A stretch of DNA of 64,000 bases, from positions 32,049,686 through 32,113,685 of the forward strand of contig NC_083604.1 in assembly GCF_029168945.1 (NCBI RefSeq), in the 5' to 3' direction. The translations under genes and the position numbers were made by a program. The notes under the pieces were generated by a model. That model was given only the letters and a program-made list of their open reading frames with translations. It was not told where the DNA came from and searched no databases. Shown in pieces: positions 1 through 10,434 of this stretch. The stretch's first letter is position 1, and the number at the start of each line of letters is the position of its first letter. Origin of the DNA: Cannabis sativa (taxonomy: Eukaryota > Streptophyta > Magnoliopsida > Rosales > Cannabaceae).

Positions 1-733
1 AATATAGTGAGAATTTAAAATAAGCCTTATCTAAAAATTCTAAAAGAATTTAATACATGTCTTAAGTGATATAAATTTAAAGTCGCTCACACTATATAAT
101 AAAGATCTTTGTATGAAATAAAGACATGTAAGTAAATTATTGTTTGAAAAATACCTATGGTGGTCTATGCAGTATAAATTCGTAAATTATACGTTGTGAT
201 AGACTCTTGAAGAGTTTTTGATTACATTATAAGTGATTGAAGAACTAACTTTTATTTCTTTCTGTATATTGAGAAATATTAAATGTATAAAGTTTGTTCA
301 TTAGTATTGAAGTCCTGAAGTACTTCATATGTATCAAGAATTATAGATATATGATCATTTGATATGGAAATTAAGATCATACAACAAGATGGAACAAATA
401 TATGGTCTTGGAGTACCATCATTGTCACAAATGAAAATTTATAGTACCATTAATGTGTTATGTTCATATCTACTTGAAATTTTAAATTTTAGTATGAACA
501 AAGTTGTGTACACACATGAATGATACAATTAGTTGGATAAAGACTAATGTTCCACGAACCCCTCATCTATAATTTAGAAGTCCATACATACTTTTGAAGA
601 GTTATAGAAAATATACGATTAAAGATTGTATATGGTGATATTTTAAAAGTGATAACAATAATCTTATGAGATCTGTTATCACCAAAAGAATTATGGATCA
701 TATGTGCATGAGGGAGAGACATATTTATGTTGC

Positions 734-1349
734 ACTCTTTTTCCCTTAGTTCAGGTTTTGTCCCACTGAGTTTTCTTGGCAAGGTTTTTAACAAGGCAAC
801 TTGCAAATAGTTATGAATATTAAATATATATTATACTCTTTTTCCCTAGCTCAGATTTTATCCCACTGGGTTTTTCTGGCAAGGTTTTTAACGAGGCAAC
901 TATAAATCATGTTAACATAATTGCATTTTATAAAGCAAGTAGAGAATGTGTGTGAGTGAGATTATTGACATAGCATATTCGGTAAACATATGGATTGCAC
1001 TCAATAAAGAAGTATCAACCCAAGCAATTCTCCATGGATAATACTTCTTGCATCGCTCAACTAAAAGGAGGGTACATTGAAGGAGATAGAGTTAGAACAT
1101 ATTTCACCAAATTCTTCTTTATACGCTTCAAGAAAATGCATATTGGTGTTCAACATATTCAATCAAGTGTCAATATTGCAAACTTATTCACAAAGTTATT
1201 ACCAACATCAACATTTGAGAAGACGCAGACAAGATCGAAATTCGTCGATTAGAAGATCTCCACAAATGCCTAAACGAGGGGGAGTTAGTTTACACTATAC
1301 TCTTTTTCTTTTGATCAAGTTTTTTAGCAAGATTTTTAATAAGGCAGTT
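734..1349 (+). repeat. three diverged copies of a 3'-UTR motif flanking the RNase H end
   Basis: Copies lie at about 734-801, 836-901 and 1299-1349. Each reads CTCTTTTTC..., then a TTTT-TCCCACTGGGTTTT-like block (lost in the third), GGCAAGGTTTTTAA and AGGCA. Two copies lie upstream of the RNase H piece and one downstream of it, next to the purine tract. Confidence 0.6.
995..1252 (+). pseudogene. copia polyprotein, C-terminal end of RNase H (decayed)
   Basis: The translation contains DNTSCIAQLKGGYIEGDR followed by VQHIQSSVNIANLFTKLLPTSTFEK. This matches the conserved end of Ty1/copia RNase H, where the DN, the GGYI-GDR turn and the N-A-DLFTK-LPTSTFEK tail are familiar. The domain normally acts in reverse transcription by degrading the RNA of the RNA/DNA hybrid. 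Only the last third is open. Near 1080 the best match moves into a neighbouring frame (residues like HISPN), so there is at least one frameshift. The first ATG shown is not a biological start; the piece is the tail of a much longer gag-pol. Confidence 0.75.
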
Positions 1350-1371
1350 ATTATGGACATCCAAGGGGGAG

Positions 1372-1614
1372 TGTTATAAATATTAATAATTATGTGGATG
1401 TTAAAATCTTTTATTTATTACCATTAATTGTAATCAACATTCCTCTTTTTCTTAGTTTCCCTTTTTCTTAGTTTCTTAATATTTCACTCTTGTATTTGTA
1501 TAAATAGGGGTTCACCCCATTGGAATAAATAACTGAGAAATTCTCATTCACTTTCTCTTTCTCTCTTCATCTTCTTCTTCTTTCTTTTCATCTACTTTAT
1601 ATTATTTTATAACA
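1372..1614 (+). repeat. copia 3' LTR, 243 bp
   Basis: It starts TGTTATAA and ends TTATAACA, a perfect 8-bp terminal inverted repeat. It follows directly after the purine tract CCAAGGGGGAG. It contains a TATA box at 1499-1508 and a pyrimidine-rich end (1545-1600). This is short for a plant LTR. Confidence 0.8.
1499..1510 (+). promoter_or_regulatory. TATA box of the small copia LTR
   Basis: TATAAATAGGGG lies 104 bases before the LTR end, the usual position for the U3/R boundary of a short LTR. Confidence 0.6.
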
Positions 1615-1859
1615 ATAACAAGATTTTTTATGATATGAGATTGAATATTATAATTACAATACTTAACAAAAAGCTACAATTCCTAACAACTACATTATAA
1701 GATTCCTTCCTTTAAAAAACATCCATCACCATTACTAAAAAGTGAGGATAGTATCAACTTCTTAAGATTGGACAAAACATACACCATGAAGGAAACGCCA
1801 TTGCTCACCCTCATAACTAATGATATCATAAACAACAAAGCAAAAAAAAATACCTCTTG

Positions 1860-2595
1860 TCATAATCTTTTAAAGTCATAAACTATACCAAATAAGGATC
1901 TACATAGACATCCCAGCACATTCATGGTAGTATCTCGAACTATTGCCCCAATGCCTATAGTATTAGAATTAACATCCAGCGATGCATCAACATTTAGTTT
2001 ATATGCTCCCAAAGGTGGCTTAACCCATCGTTCTGGAGACAAGCATGTCGACCCCTTTGCCATAATATTATGTCTTGACATTGACTGTATTCATTAAATA
2101 ACTTAAAGATTTGTGAGACCACAACATCAGAAGGGATGGCTTTGCGACCATGGACAATTTGGTTTCTTTCACCCCAAATATACCAAGCCGTAACAACGAA
2201 CAATTCGTAATCATATCTAGATAGTATCTCCGAAGCCTTCAGAACTATTTGTTTGAATGGGATATCCATTGAGAGATTATTCAACAGAGTAACACGTAAT
2301 TCCTTCCAGATTTTCTTAAAACCACGAAATAGGAACACAACACGACTGTTCGAATCCACACTAAAACCACATATTGGACAATTAGTATGATCAACCACTT
2401 TCCTTTTTTGAAGCCCCACGTATGTAGGGAGAGCATCATGAAACCAACGCCAAGCAAAGATTAAAACTTTCTTAGGCAAAGAATTTTCCAAAACTCTTTC
2501 CACCATACTTAGAACCAACTCTTAGAAGGGGAAGGATCGAATTGAGCCAACTGCGATGCCACAAAGTTCCTCATGAATTTGTCCCATATTTGTAA
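1860..2595 (-). pseudogene. LINE-type non-LTR retrotransposon remnant: zf-RVT plus RNase H
   Basis: Read on the minus strand, 2518-1994 encodes LPKKVLIFAWRWFHDALPT...CPICG, the zinc-binding region that follows reverse transcriptase in plant L1-like LINEs. 2081-1860 encodes W-KPPLGAYKLNVDAS...IGIGAIVRDT, the start of the RNase H-like domain of the same family. The two parts are in different frames, so a frameshift separates them, and the reverse transcriptase and endonuclease are missing. It belongs to a different copy from the LINE at 39403. The RNase H tail stops near 1860 without a clear poly-A track. Confidence 0.72.
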
Positions 2596-3234
2596 GTTTT
2601 TTTTTTTAAAAAAAATATCATATTTAGTGTAATTAAGTATTTATGTCATATTTATCAAAATTTATCTTCATTTTTCCATATTTGTGTAAATAGCCCTTTA
2701 TTATTTATATTATTTTTTGTCACATAAAAATATCAATAATTCTTTTTATCATATTTTTTTTTTTGTAGAATTAGAAGCCGATCACTTAAAGATTATGATA
2801 TATTTATATTAATTTTGTTAATATCTTTTTTATTTTAAAGTTATGTCAATTTTTTTTTAATTTTTTATGAGTTATTGTGGGTTGTTGGTATATAAATTTT
2901 GTTGTACATTATATTTCTATTTTGTTGTACAGTATATTATTATTCTTAGATGATATTTATTTTTTATTTTACTATATATAATAGTGGTATATAATTTTGT
3001 TAGTATAATATAAACATTTTAATGTATGTATATAATTATATTGGCATGCTACATATATTTAATTATTATTTTTATATATTTTAACTATATGATATATTAT
3101 TTATTTTAAATAATATTTAATTAGTTTCTATATTATTATATACCGTGGTAGTATATAATTTTGTTATCATGATATATATATTTTAATTATAGTATATAAT
3201 TTATTAGTATAGTATATATATTAGTAATATATAT
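2596..3234. other. AT-rich spacer with loose TATAT repeats
   Basis: No coding signal seen. The segment is mostly A and T and contains two copies of a motif close to GTGGTATATAATTTTGTTAG (2984-3003 and about 3145-3166). The motif recurs near 35928 and 35998. It ends exactly where the Tat/Retand LTR begins. Confidence 0.6.
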
Positions 3235-4706
3235 TGTTAACGCAGATTTTCGTTAACCAAATATGAGCCTAATAGTGATAAATTTCACACAGAAAAATAA
3301 AAACAATAAAGGAAAAAGCATAAACACAAAGAATTTTTTACGTGGTTTTGCAGTTAAAATTCTGCATAGTCCACGAGTCAATCTTATTAAATTTTTGATA
3401 GTTTTTCAGGGCCTCTTTTCTTATATTTTTTCCGTCTCCCTTTCTTAATCTAACTTGCCTCTATTTATAATCACATAGTAGGCAGTTAATTACTGAGTTG
3501 ACTGTGCTCTTTACAACGTTTATCCCTTGAAATTGTGGGATTTAATTACATATCACGTAGTATAAATGCGGTTATTATTTGAATATCACACAGTTGTGAC
3601 TTATCCGCTTTTACTGGGTCAAAATGATCGTGTATTTAAAAACGTTTTAAATCATAGGGCTCTGGGGTGTCTCGCCAGGAACTCAGTACCAATGACCTTG
3701 ATAGCGACCTGGAGTTTTTCCCTTATCTTTCCGAGGTTGATTACGTACACCTCGTTGCTTATTTGTTAAAAGGCTTAACGCTTTATTTTGACAATCACAA
3801 TTCTTATCAACAGAGAGTACTTCGGCAGTCATCATAATTTGAATGTCAGCTTCTGACTCGTCAAAACTATAAGTCTCACTGAAAGATGTCTGAAGTTGAT
3901 TGGTGAAAGTAACACGGGTGCACCTTCCTATAGCAAGCTAGGTGCCTCGCTTATTAGGTCTTGAGTCCACCCAACTGTTATACTTAGTTTGTACATTTTA
4001 CACTAAGTGTTTTCACAGTCAATATGCATCGCTTTCGTCTTCCCAGGTGTAACGAAGTTGATATCTCGCCTTACACATACATTGTCGTATGATTTATGGT
4101 TAATACATGAAGCAACAGTTTGTATATTTTTATCTCGCATATGACTTTATAGTCAGTAAGTTACAAACATACTCTGTCACTTCCGCATTTAATGAGTTAT
4201 TCCATTAAAAATGATTACCATCTCACGCATTAATCCATATTCCCCTTAACTTGACACGTATCCTCTACTGAAATGGTAGCTGAATTTCGAGTTTAACAAT
4301 TGCTCCTTAAAATGTTCGATGTAATAAAAGTACTTTTTAATAATTACAGAGGGTATTTTCGTCATAATCCCTTTTGGAAAAACGTGTCCTTTTACTTTGG
4401 CAGTTGTACGATTTCAAGGGTCATTATGAACCGTCTTTTCATCTTCCGCCTCACTCCCAACTGTTAGATCTCCCAACCTTTGGCCTTTTCATTTACTTGG
4501 TTTTGAGTATAAAATGGTGGCTTAGGCTTGCCATCTTCCATAAATTCCTAGTTTTTGGTGAGTTTCATCTTGAGATTGGATTGTCATTCTCTTGCTAAGA
4601 TGTCCCATCAATGTTCAGAAACTTATTCTTCAAAACTCGAAACACCAGAATGTACCAACCGCTTTTCCTCTCCGTACGTTCCCAAAAACTTTAAGCCTCA
4701 ATTTAA
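3235..4706 (-). repeat. R1 3' LTR (inner border uncertain)
   Basis: The left edge TGTTAACG is clear, and the first 905 bases match the middle LTR (13052-13920) almost colinearly. From 4140 to about 4706 it can still be followed, more loosely, against the reverse complement of the R3 LTR (31020-31560). No convincing CA end or polypurine tract was found, so the inner border is an estimate. Confidence 0.7.
3461..3470 (-). promoter_or_regulatory. TATA box of the R1 3' LTR
   Basis: On the minus strand this reads TTATAAATAG. The same position is kept in the middle LTR (about 13268-13277) and as CTATATATAGGGG in R3 (32232-32244). It gives the transcription direction expected from the coding strand. 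Confidence 0.6.
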
Positions 4707-5112
4707 ATTAGAAATGAAGGATTCCAAGACTGAGGAGCTCCCGATCAATCCAAACTAAGGATATGCAGTTGATTGTTACAGTCGATCCTCACAAGAGATT
4801 TTTGAGGGTAAGTATCATCCCTCGCGAATGGTGGTCTGGTCTTGATTATTATATATATATTTTCTTTTGTTGCTCTATTGATATTTTATCTCTGTCTCCA
4901 CAGGAATGGGCATAGATTTTGAGAGCAAGTTCAGAGGTCCTCCTCAGGCTGACAAGGAATCCAGGAAGAAGGTAGTCCTAGTTGGCGTGGTCATGGATTA
5001 TACTAATGAACCCACCTGGCCCAAGACCCAAGCTTGCATAAGAAGACCTATGGACCAGCCAATCTTGATGTTGAAAAATTTCTTGAGGCCGAGAATGAGG
5101 TCTTGGCTGTAG
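4509..5112 (+). pseudogene. remnant of an antisense extra ORF between pol and the 3' LTR
   Basis: On the plus strand, opposite to gag-pol, there is a TATA-like GAGTATAAAATGG (about 4506). It is followed by a short reading frame from ATG 4600 (MSHQCSETYSSK...LPINPN, ending 4758). A near-ideal splice donor GAGG/GTAAGT lies at about 4807 and a near-ideal acceptor TCTCCACAG/G at about 4903. A second open stretch, MGIDFESKFRGPPQADK..., runs to 5112. Tat-lineage elements are known to carry additional ORFs here, some antisense and some spliced. I do not recognise the product itself, and the first exon hits a stop before the donor, so it is broken or misread. The link to known antisense ORFs is inference from position and strand. 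Confidence 0.42.
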
Positions 5113-5170
5113 GAAATGGCATCTTTTGATGCGGAGAATGAGGTCTATGCAAAGGTCGAGACCTTTTAAG

Positions 5171-5245
5171 TGTAGACGGTCTTTCTCGAGCTATGTGTAG
5201 ACAGTCTTTCTCGAGCTATTTGTTGACGGTCTTTCTCGAGTGCAT
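5171..5245 (+). repeat. three tandem copies of a 25-bp unit
   Basis: Units at 5171-5195, 5196-5220 and 5221-5245, each TGTWGACRGTCTTTCTCGAG plus five bases. The core GTCTTTCTCGAG is invariant. They lie between the antisense ORF remnant and pol of R1. Confidence 0.95.
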
Positions 5246-5724
5246 CAACCCCCCATGAATAACCTTGTATTCTTTGTTTAGGAAAATGGCTTAATGGTTT
5301 GCCCCTAGTGGCATTTTTGTAAAGACCAGTTTGCAAACAACCTTAAGTTTTCTCTTATCTTAAATGTCTTGTACTTTTTTCGTTTGAACTTATTATAATT
5401 GCGTTTGCTTGCTTTTTTATTCATAATGTAAACAACTATATTTTGATCAAATGTCAAGTACTTTTGGATTTTTCCATTGCTCGTAATTTTCCTATATAAG
5501 TAGTTAATTATCTACCAAACTTTCGAGCAGTTGTCAATTCTGCCTCACAATGAAAGTTATAATCTGCCTTAAGCAAACTTAAATATACTTTCAATGATTT
5601 TATCACTTTGTATATTTTTGATTGCTTGTATGAATAGTTATATTATCTATCCATTTAGTACTTTCCTATCTTGCGCGAACCGTTAATATTCGGCTTTGTA
5701 CGCAAGTTATAACTTTTTAATTTT

Positions 5725-5820
5725 CCTTTCTCGTCAGACAGGTTTAAACCAAAAAGTTATGGTGGTTTGATCCCTTTCTCGTCAGAAAGGTTTGATTTGA
5801 TCCCTTTCTCGTTAGAAAGG
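5725..5820. repeat. three short hairpins CCTTTCT-CGTY-AGAAAGG
   Basis: Copies at 5725-5742 (one mismatch), 5773-5790 and 5803-5820. The last two are perfect 7-bp stems with a 4-base loop and sit 30 bases apart within repeated TTTGATCCC flanks. They lie in the R1 3' untranslated region, downstream of the integrase end. Confidence 0.85.
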
Positions 5821-6029
5821 TTTGATCAAAAACTTTAAAAAAAAATTTAAAGTTATGGTTTTCCATTATACTATGTATTTTCAGATGAATTCTGGTTAAC
5901 CATACATAAATGCCCCTTAAGTAATTTTAAAGAGTAAAGCTTTGTAATTACATAAATAATAGAAATTATTATCTTTATTCATAACTGAGGTTAAATTTTA
6001 CATCAACAATGTGCGTTACATCATTTATT

Positions 6030-7250
6030 AACTGGTAATAAGGTCACAAATGTTCCACGTTCCAATAGTTCTTTATTAGCGAGTCATTGAGTCGAGCCAA
6101 TTTGTAGGCTCCAATTCCAACTGCTGCTTCAATTACATATGGACCCTCCCAGTTCGGGGTGAACACTCCTGTAGATGCATCTCTCGTGTTTGCAAATACT
6201 CACCTTAGCACCAAGTCTCCAACATTAAATAGTGTTTTCTTTAGTTTTTTGTTGAAATATCTTGTAACTCGGTGTTGATACGCTGCATTATTGACTTGCG
6301 ACTCAGTTCATTTTTCATCATGTAGATCCAGGTATAACTTTAAAAGCTCCTGGTTTTCTTCTTGATTATAAAACTGTCGCCTGTGAGTCGATATGTTCAC
6401 TTCAACAGGTAGCATTGCTTCCGAGCCAAATGCTAGAGAGAAGGGAGTGTGTCCCGTTGCCGTCTTCTCGGTAGTTTTGTGAGCCCAAAGTACTTGAGAT
6501 AACTCGTCGACCCACCTACCTTTGGCAACGTCTAACTTCTTCTTGATAGTATCGTTCAAGGTTTTATTAATAGCTTCCACTTGTCCATTCGCCTGAGGCC
6601 TGGATACTGACGAGAAGCTCTTAATTATTTTGTTCTTCTCGCAGAACTCAGTGAACAAGTCACCATCAAACTGGGTTCCGTTATCGAATACTATCTTCAT
6701 CGAAATTCCAAACCTACATACAATGTTCTTGAAGTCGAGGACTTTCTTGCAGGTTATGGAAACAAGAGGCTCGACCTCAATCCATTTAGTGAAGAAGTCA
6801 ATTGCTACTACCGCGTACTTGGCTCCTCCTCGCCCAGTGGGTAATGGCCCAATTAGATTAATCCCCCATATAACAAATGGGTAAGGTAAGGTCATCATCC
6901 TTAGTTCTATTGGTGGCACACGAGGTATATGTGAAAACCTTTGACACTTATTCAATTTTTTGACAAACTCATGGGTGTCCTTATTTATCGTTGGCTAGTA
7001 ATATCCTTGCCTAATGATCTTTTTAGATAGGCTCTACCAACCTAGATGATCCCCACAAAAGCCTTCATGAATTTCTTTGATGATTTCGTTTGCTTTTGTA
7101 GGGAGAACACAGCAAAGTAGAGGCATCAAATACCTATTCTGTATGGTTTGCCTTCAATTATTGTTTACCAAGGCACTGAGTATAAGAGTTTTTAGCCTCA
7201 TTTTTGTCAGTTGGAAGTTTTCTGTTGAGTAAATAGTTGATTATAGGGGT
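6030..7250 (-). pseudogene. R1 integrase, decayed
   Basis: The 215-residue open stretch (6955-6308) encodes KCQRFSHIPRVPP, then WGINLIGPLPTG...VVAIDFFTKW, a DNGTQF block and SRPQANGQVEAINKT. These are the three parts of the DDE core of a Tat-type integrase, which inserts the cDNA into chromosomes. Upstream (6956-7250), the HHCC zinc-binding part can be seen only with stops. Downstream (6308-6030), the C-terminal text NWEGPYVIEAA...AYKLARL...NVEHL is in another frame with a stop in it. It lies between archaeal-type RNase H and the 3' untranslated region, as expected for this clade. Not functional as it stands. Confidence 0.8.
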
Positions 7251-7395
7251 CATCCATGTAGGAGAGCTGTCTATCTACGTCTTCCTTTTCACATATACTT
7301 GGCTCGCTTAGCATCTCCACTGGAACCAAGTTCAATTCATCCAAGTCATTCTGTGAGGCCAATTTTTCCAAGGCATCAGTGTTAGAGTTTTGTTC

Positions 7396-9430
7396 TCATG
7401 GAATTTGCTCGATTTTAAAGTAATCGAATCTTTCTAAGTTCTTCCAAACCTTCTCCAAATACTTTTCCATTTTTAGGCCCTTGGCCTGGTATTCCCCGAG
7501 AACCTGGTTTACAATCAGTTGCGAATCACTATGGCAGATGAGATTTTTGACCTTCAATGCCTCGGCTATCTTTAAGCCAGCAATCAAGGCTTCATACTTA
7601 GCCTCGTTGTTTGATGCGCAAATTGAAATCCCAAAGTATAATGAAACTTAAAGCCTTCTGGTGAGATTAATATTACCCCTGCACCCGAGCCTTGTTCGTT
7701 GGATGCACCATCCACGTATAACTTCCAAGTGTCCACGTCTCGGTGAACAAACAGAATTTCTTCTGGAGTTATGCCTTCTATTAAGAAGTCTGCCAAAGCT
7801 CGGCTTTGGATGGATGTTCGAGGGTGGTATGTTATGTCAAACTGCCCCAGTTTAATTGACCATTTTATCAATCTTCTAGAAGCATCTGGTTTTGATAAAA
7901 CTTGTCTCAACGGTTGATCGATTAACACCTTTATGGGGTGTGCCTGAAAGTACAGTCGGAGCTTGTGAGACGCGTGGACTAGGCACAATGTGAGTTTTTT
8001 GAGAGGGGGATATCAAGAATCTGCCACTAGTAACCTTTTACTTAAATAGTAAATAGGTTTATGGTGCTTACCCTCTTCTCGCACTTTAGCTGCACTAATT
8101 GCATCTTCTGAGATAGCCAAATAGAGAAGCAATGTTTCTCCAGTTATTGGTTTTGCCAAAACTAGAGGCATTCCCAGATGCCTTTTTATGTTCTGAAAGG
8201 CCATTTCACACTCTTCTGACCACTCAAATTTCTTGTTGCCTCACAATACATTGAATAATGGCAAACACTTATCAGTTGACTTCAAAATGAACCAGTTGAG
8301 TGCAGCCATCCTTCCTGTCAAGGCTTGTACTTCCTTAGGCTTTGTTGGTGATGGCATGTCTATCAATGCCTTGATTTTTTCAGGGTTTGCTTCGATACCC
8401 CTTGCATTGACTATGAATCCCAAAAATTTCCTTGAGGACACTCTAAAGGAGCATTTTTTCGGGTTTAACTTCATGTTATACTTCTTTAATATTTTGAAGC
8501 ATTCTGCGAGGTCTATGGTATGATTCCTACTTCTTATTGACTTTACTAACATATCATCGACGTAAACCTCCATGTTCCGCCTGATCTAATTTGCGAACAT
8601 CTCGTTCCCCAATTGCTGATATGTTTCCCCAGTGTTCTTCAGCCCAAACGACATGACTTTGTACTAGTAGAGTCCCATGTTTGTTACGAAGCTTATATGT
8701 TCCTAATCTAGGGCATGCAGTTTTATCAATTATATCCAGAATATGCATCCATAAATGACATAAGCTCGTGCACAGCAGTTGCATCCACTAACTGGTTGAT
8801 CTTGGGTAGTAGAAAACAGTCTTTTGGGCACGCCTTATTTAAATTAAAAAAATTAATACAAGTTCTCCAAGTTCCATTAGGCTTTGGGACGAGAACAGGA
8901 TTGGCTATCCACGAGGGATAAAACACCTCGTTTATAAAGTCATTGAATAATAACTTATCCACTTATTATTTTAACGCCCCTTGTTTCTCGGAATCAAAGG
9001 GTCTCCTTTCCTGCCTTTTCGCTGGGTAGTTTGGATCGACATTTAAATGATGGCAGAGAATATTAGGGTCAGTCCCTATCATATCTCCATGGCTCCAGGC
9101 GAACTAATCCTAGTTTGCCCTTAAGAAACTTATTAGCGTCTATTTCAGCTGCTCGTCTAGGTTCTTCCCAATGTAAACACACTTTGTGGGATTTCCTGGG
9201 TCGAGAATAACTTCTTCCAATTCTTCAATTGGTTTTAATAAGTTTCTTTCATCTTGAACCCGGGGTCAAGGTCCTCGTCCTTCTTTTTGCTTTCTTTACC
9301 AAGATCGCCATTAACTAATGACCGACTTTTCTATGTTGTAGCTCTATGCGAAAGCAATCACGAGCTAGCATCTGATCACCTCGCACCACCCCCACTAAAT
9401 TCAGGGATTAGATCTTGATCGAACTGACTG
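7396..9430 (-). pseudogene. R1 reverse transcriptase, RNase H and archaeal-type RNase H, decayed
   Basis: From right to left: reverse transcriptase fingers (8962-8726, FYPSWIANPVLVPKPNGTWR...NLNKACPKD), then the palm with YVDD (8573-8241). RNase H follows with its connection (8204-7584, ISKAP-less text ending LIKWSIKLGQFDITYHPRT...ALADFL). The extra archaeal-type RNase H comes last (WKLYVDGASNEQGSGAGVILISPEG, continuing in 7587-7396 as CHSDSQLIVNQVLGEYQAK). The second RNase H is a hallmark of the Tat clade. There are at least four frame changes or stops. Together these parts would copy genomic RNA into DNA in virus-like particles. Confidence 0.8.
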
Positions 9431-10434
9431 CCCCTAGTCCAATCATTGTCGGGCGACCCAATAATATATTGTAAGCCGATGGTAGGTTGACAACTAGAAA
9501 GTCTTGCATAACTCTCGCGAATAGGGGTTCCTCGCCCAAGGTTAATGCGAGCTCAATTATGCCTTAATAGGCAATACTGTCTTCGGTGAAGCCGCAATGA
9601 TTTACCATGCAAGGCTTCAATTTGGCTTTTTTGAGCCCCATGTTCCTCAGCGTTTCCTTATAAAGGATGTCTACTGAGCTGTTGTTGTCTATTAATACCC
9701 TCTTTATCCTTTCATTGGCGAGCTGTATAGTAATCACTAATGGATCGATGTGAGGATATCTCACGTTCTTCTCATCTTCGTTTGAGAATATGATTGGAGG
9801 TTCCTTAGTTTTTACCTTCTTGGAAGGTTCTAGGGCAAATATCAACCGCTCATTCTTTATCTCTTTCACATATCTCTTTTGGGCATTGTTGCTTTCCCCT
9901 ATTATATGCGGCCCTCCCGAAATAAGCAAGATGTCCTCTCCTTCAACAGGAGGAGGTTGTAACCCCTGATTGTTTGGGTTGTTGGGTAGACTGGGCTGGT
10001 TGTGTCTATTGCCCTTTCTCTTCACATACTACTTGAAATGGCCCCGAGCGATGAGACTCTCTACCTCATCTTTCAACTGACATCATTTGTCGATTGTGTG
10101 TCGAATATCCTTATGTTATTTGCAATACTTGTTAGGATCTCTTTTGTGCCTTTCATGCCTCATGGGCTGGGGCTTGCCGAAGGCAACCTTCTGCTCATTT
10201 GCGAGGTAAATATTTTCTCGAGTTTCATTAAGATTGGTATAAATAGTATACACTGGCACGTACTTATCGTGCTTCTTTTGTTTCTTTTTTTTCTTTAACG
10301 ATTCCTTAAAATCTTCCTTTCTTTTTGAGCCAAAGGCGCCTGAGTTATCAACTCTAGTAGAGACAACACTTGTTGAAACATTGCTGGTTTCGCTTCCCGA
10401 GCCTATTTTCAGCAGATTCATCTATTTTCGAGCC
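9431..10434 (-). pseudogene. R1 gag C-terminus and protease, decayed
   Basis: 10421-10116 encodes the lysine-rich end of gag (KKKKKQKKHDKYVPVYTIYTNLNETRENIYL...RHKRDPNKYC). 10025-9564 encodes the region before and including the aspartic protease ([29 protein letters not shown]). The catalytic triplet should be D-S/T-G-like; here it reads DNN, whereas the R2 copy has DNG at 15860-15870. A TAG-containing gap separates the parts. Identity to R2 (15487-16612) is only about nine in ten by eye, in contrast to the segment to its right. Confidence 0.7.

Larger units (their letters stand above)
1..1614 (+). mobile_element. 3' end of a Ty1/copia retrotransposon, 5' part outside the window
   Basis: The stretch holds a copia-type RNase H C-terminus, a 3' untranslated region with repeated motifs, a purine-rich tract (1359-1371) and a short terminal LTR. 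Everything left of about 700 is too decayed for me to assign, but no other element boundary is visible there. The order RNase H, purine tract, LTR is diagnostic for the 3' end of a copia element on the plus strand. The 5-bp sequence after the LTR (1615-1619, ATAAC) would be the target duplication, but its partner is off-window. Confidence 0.78.

Noticed and set aside
5171..5245. CRISPR-like array
   Set aside because: Only three adjacent 25-bp units without spacers, in a plant retrotransposon.
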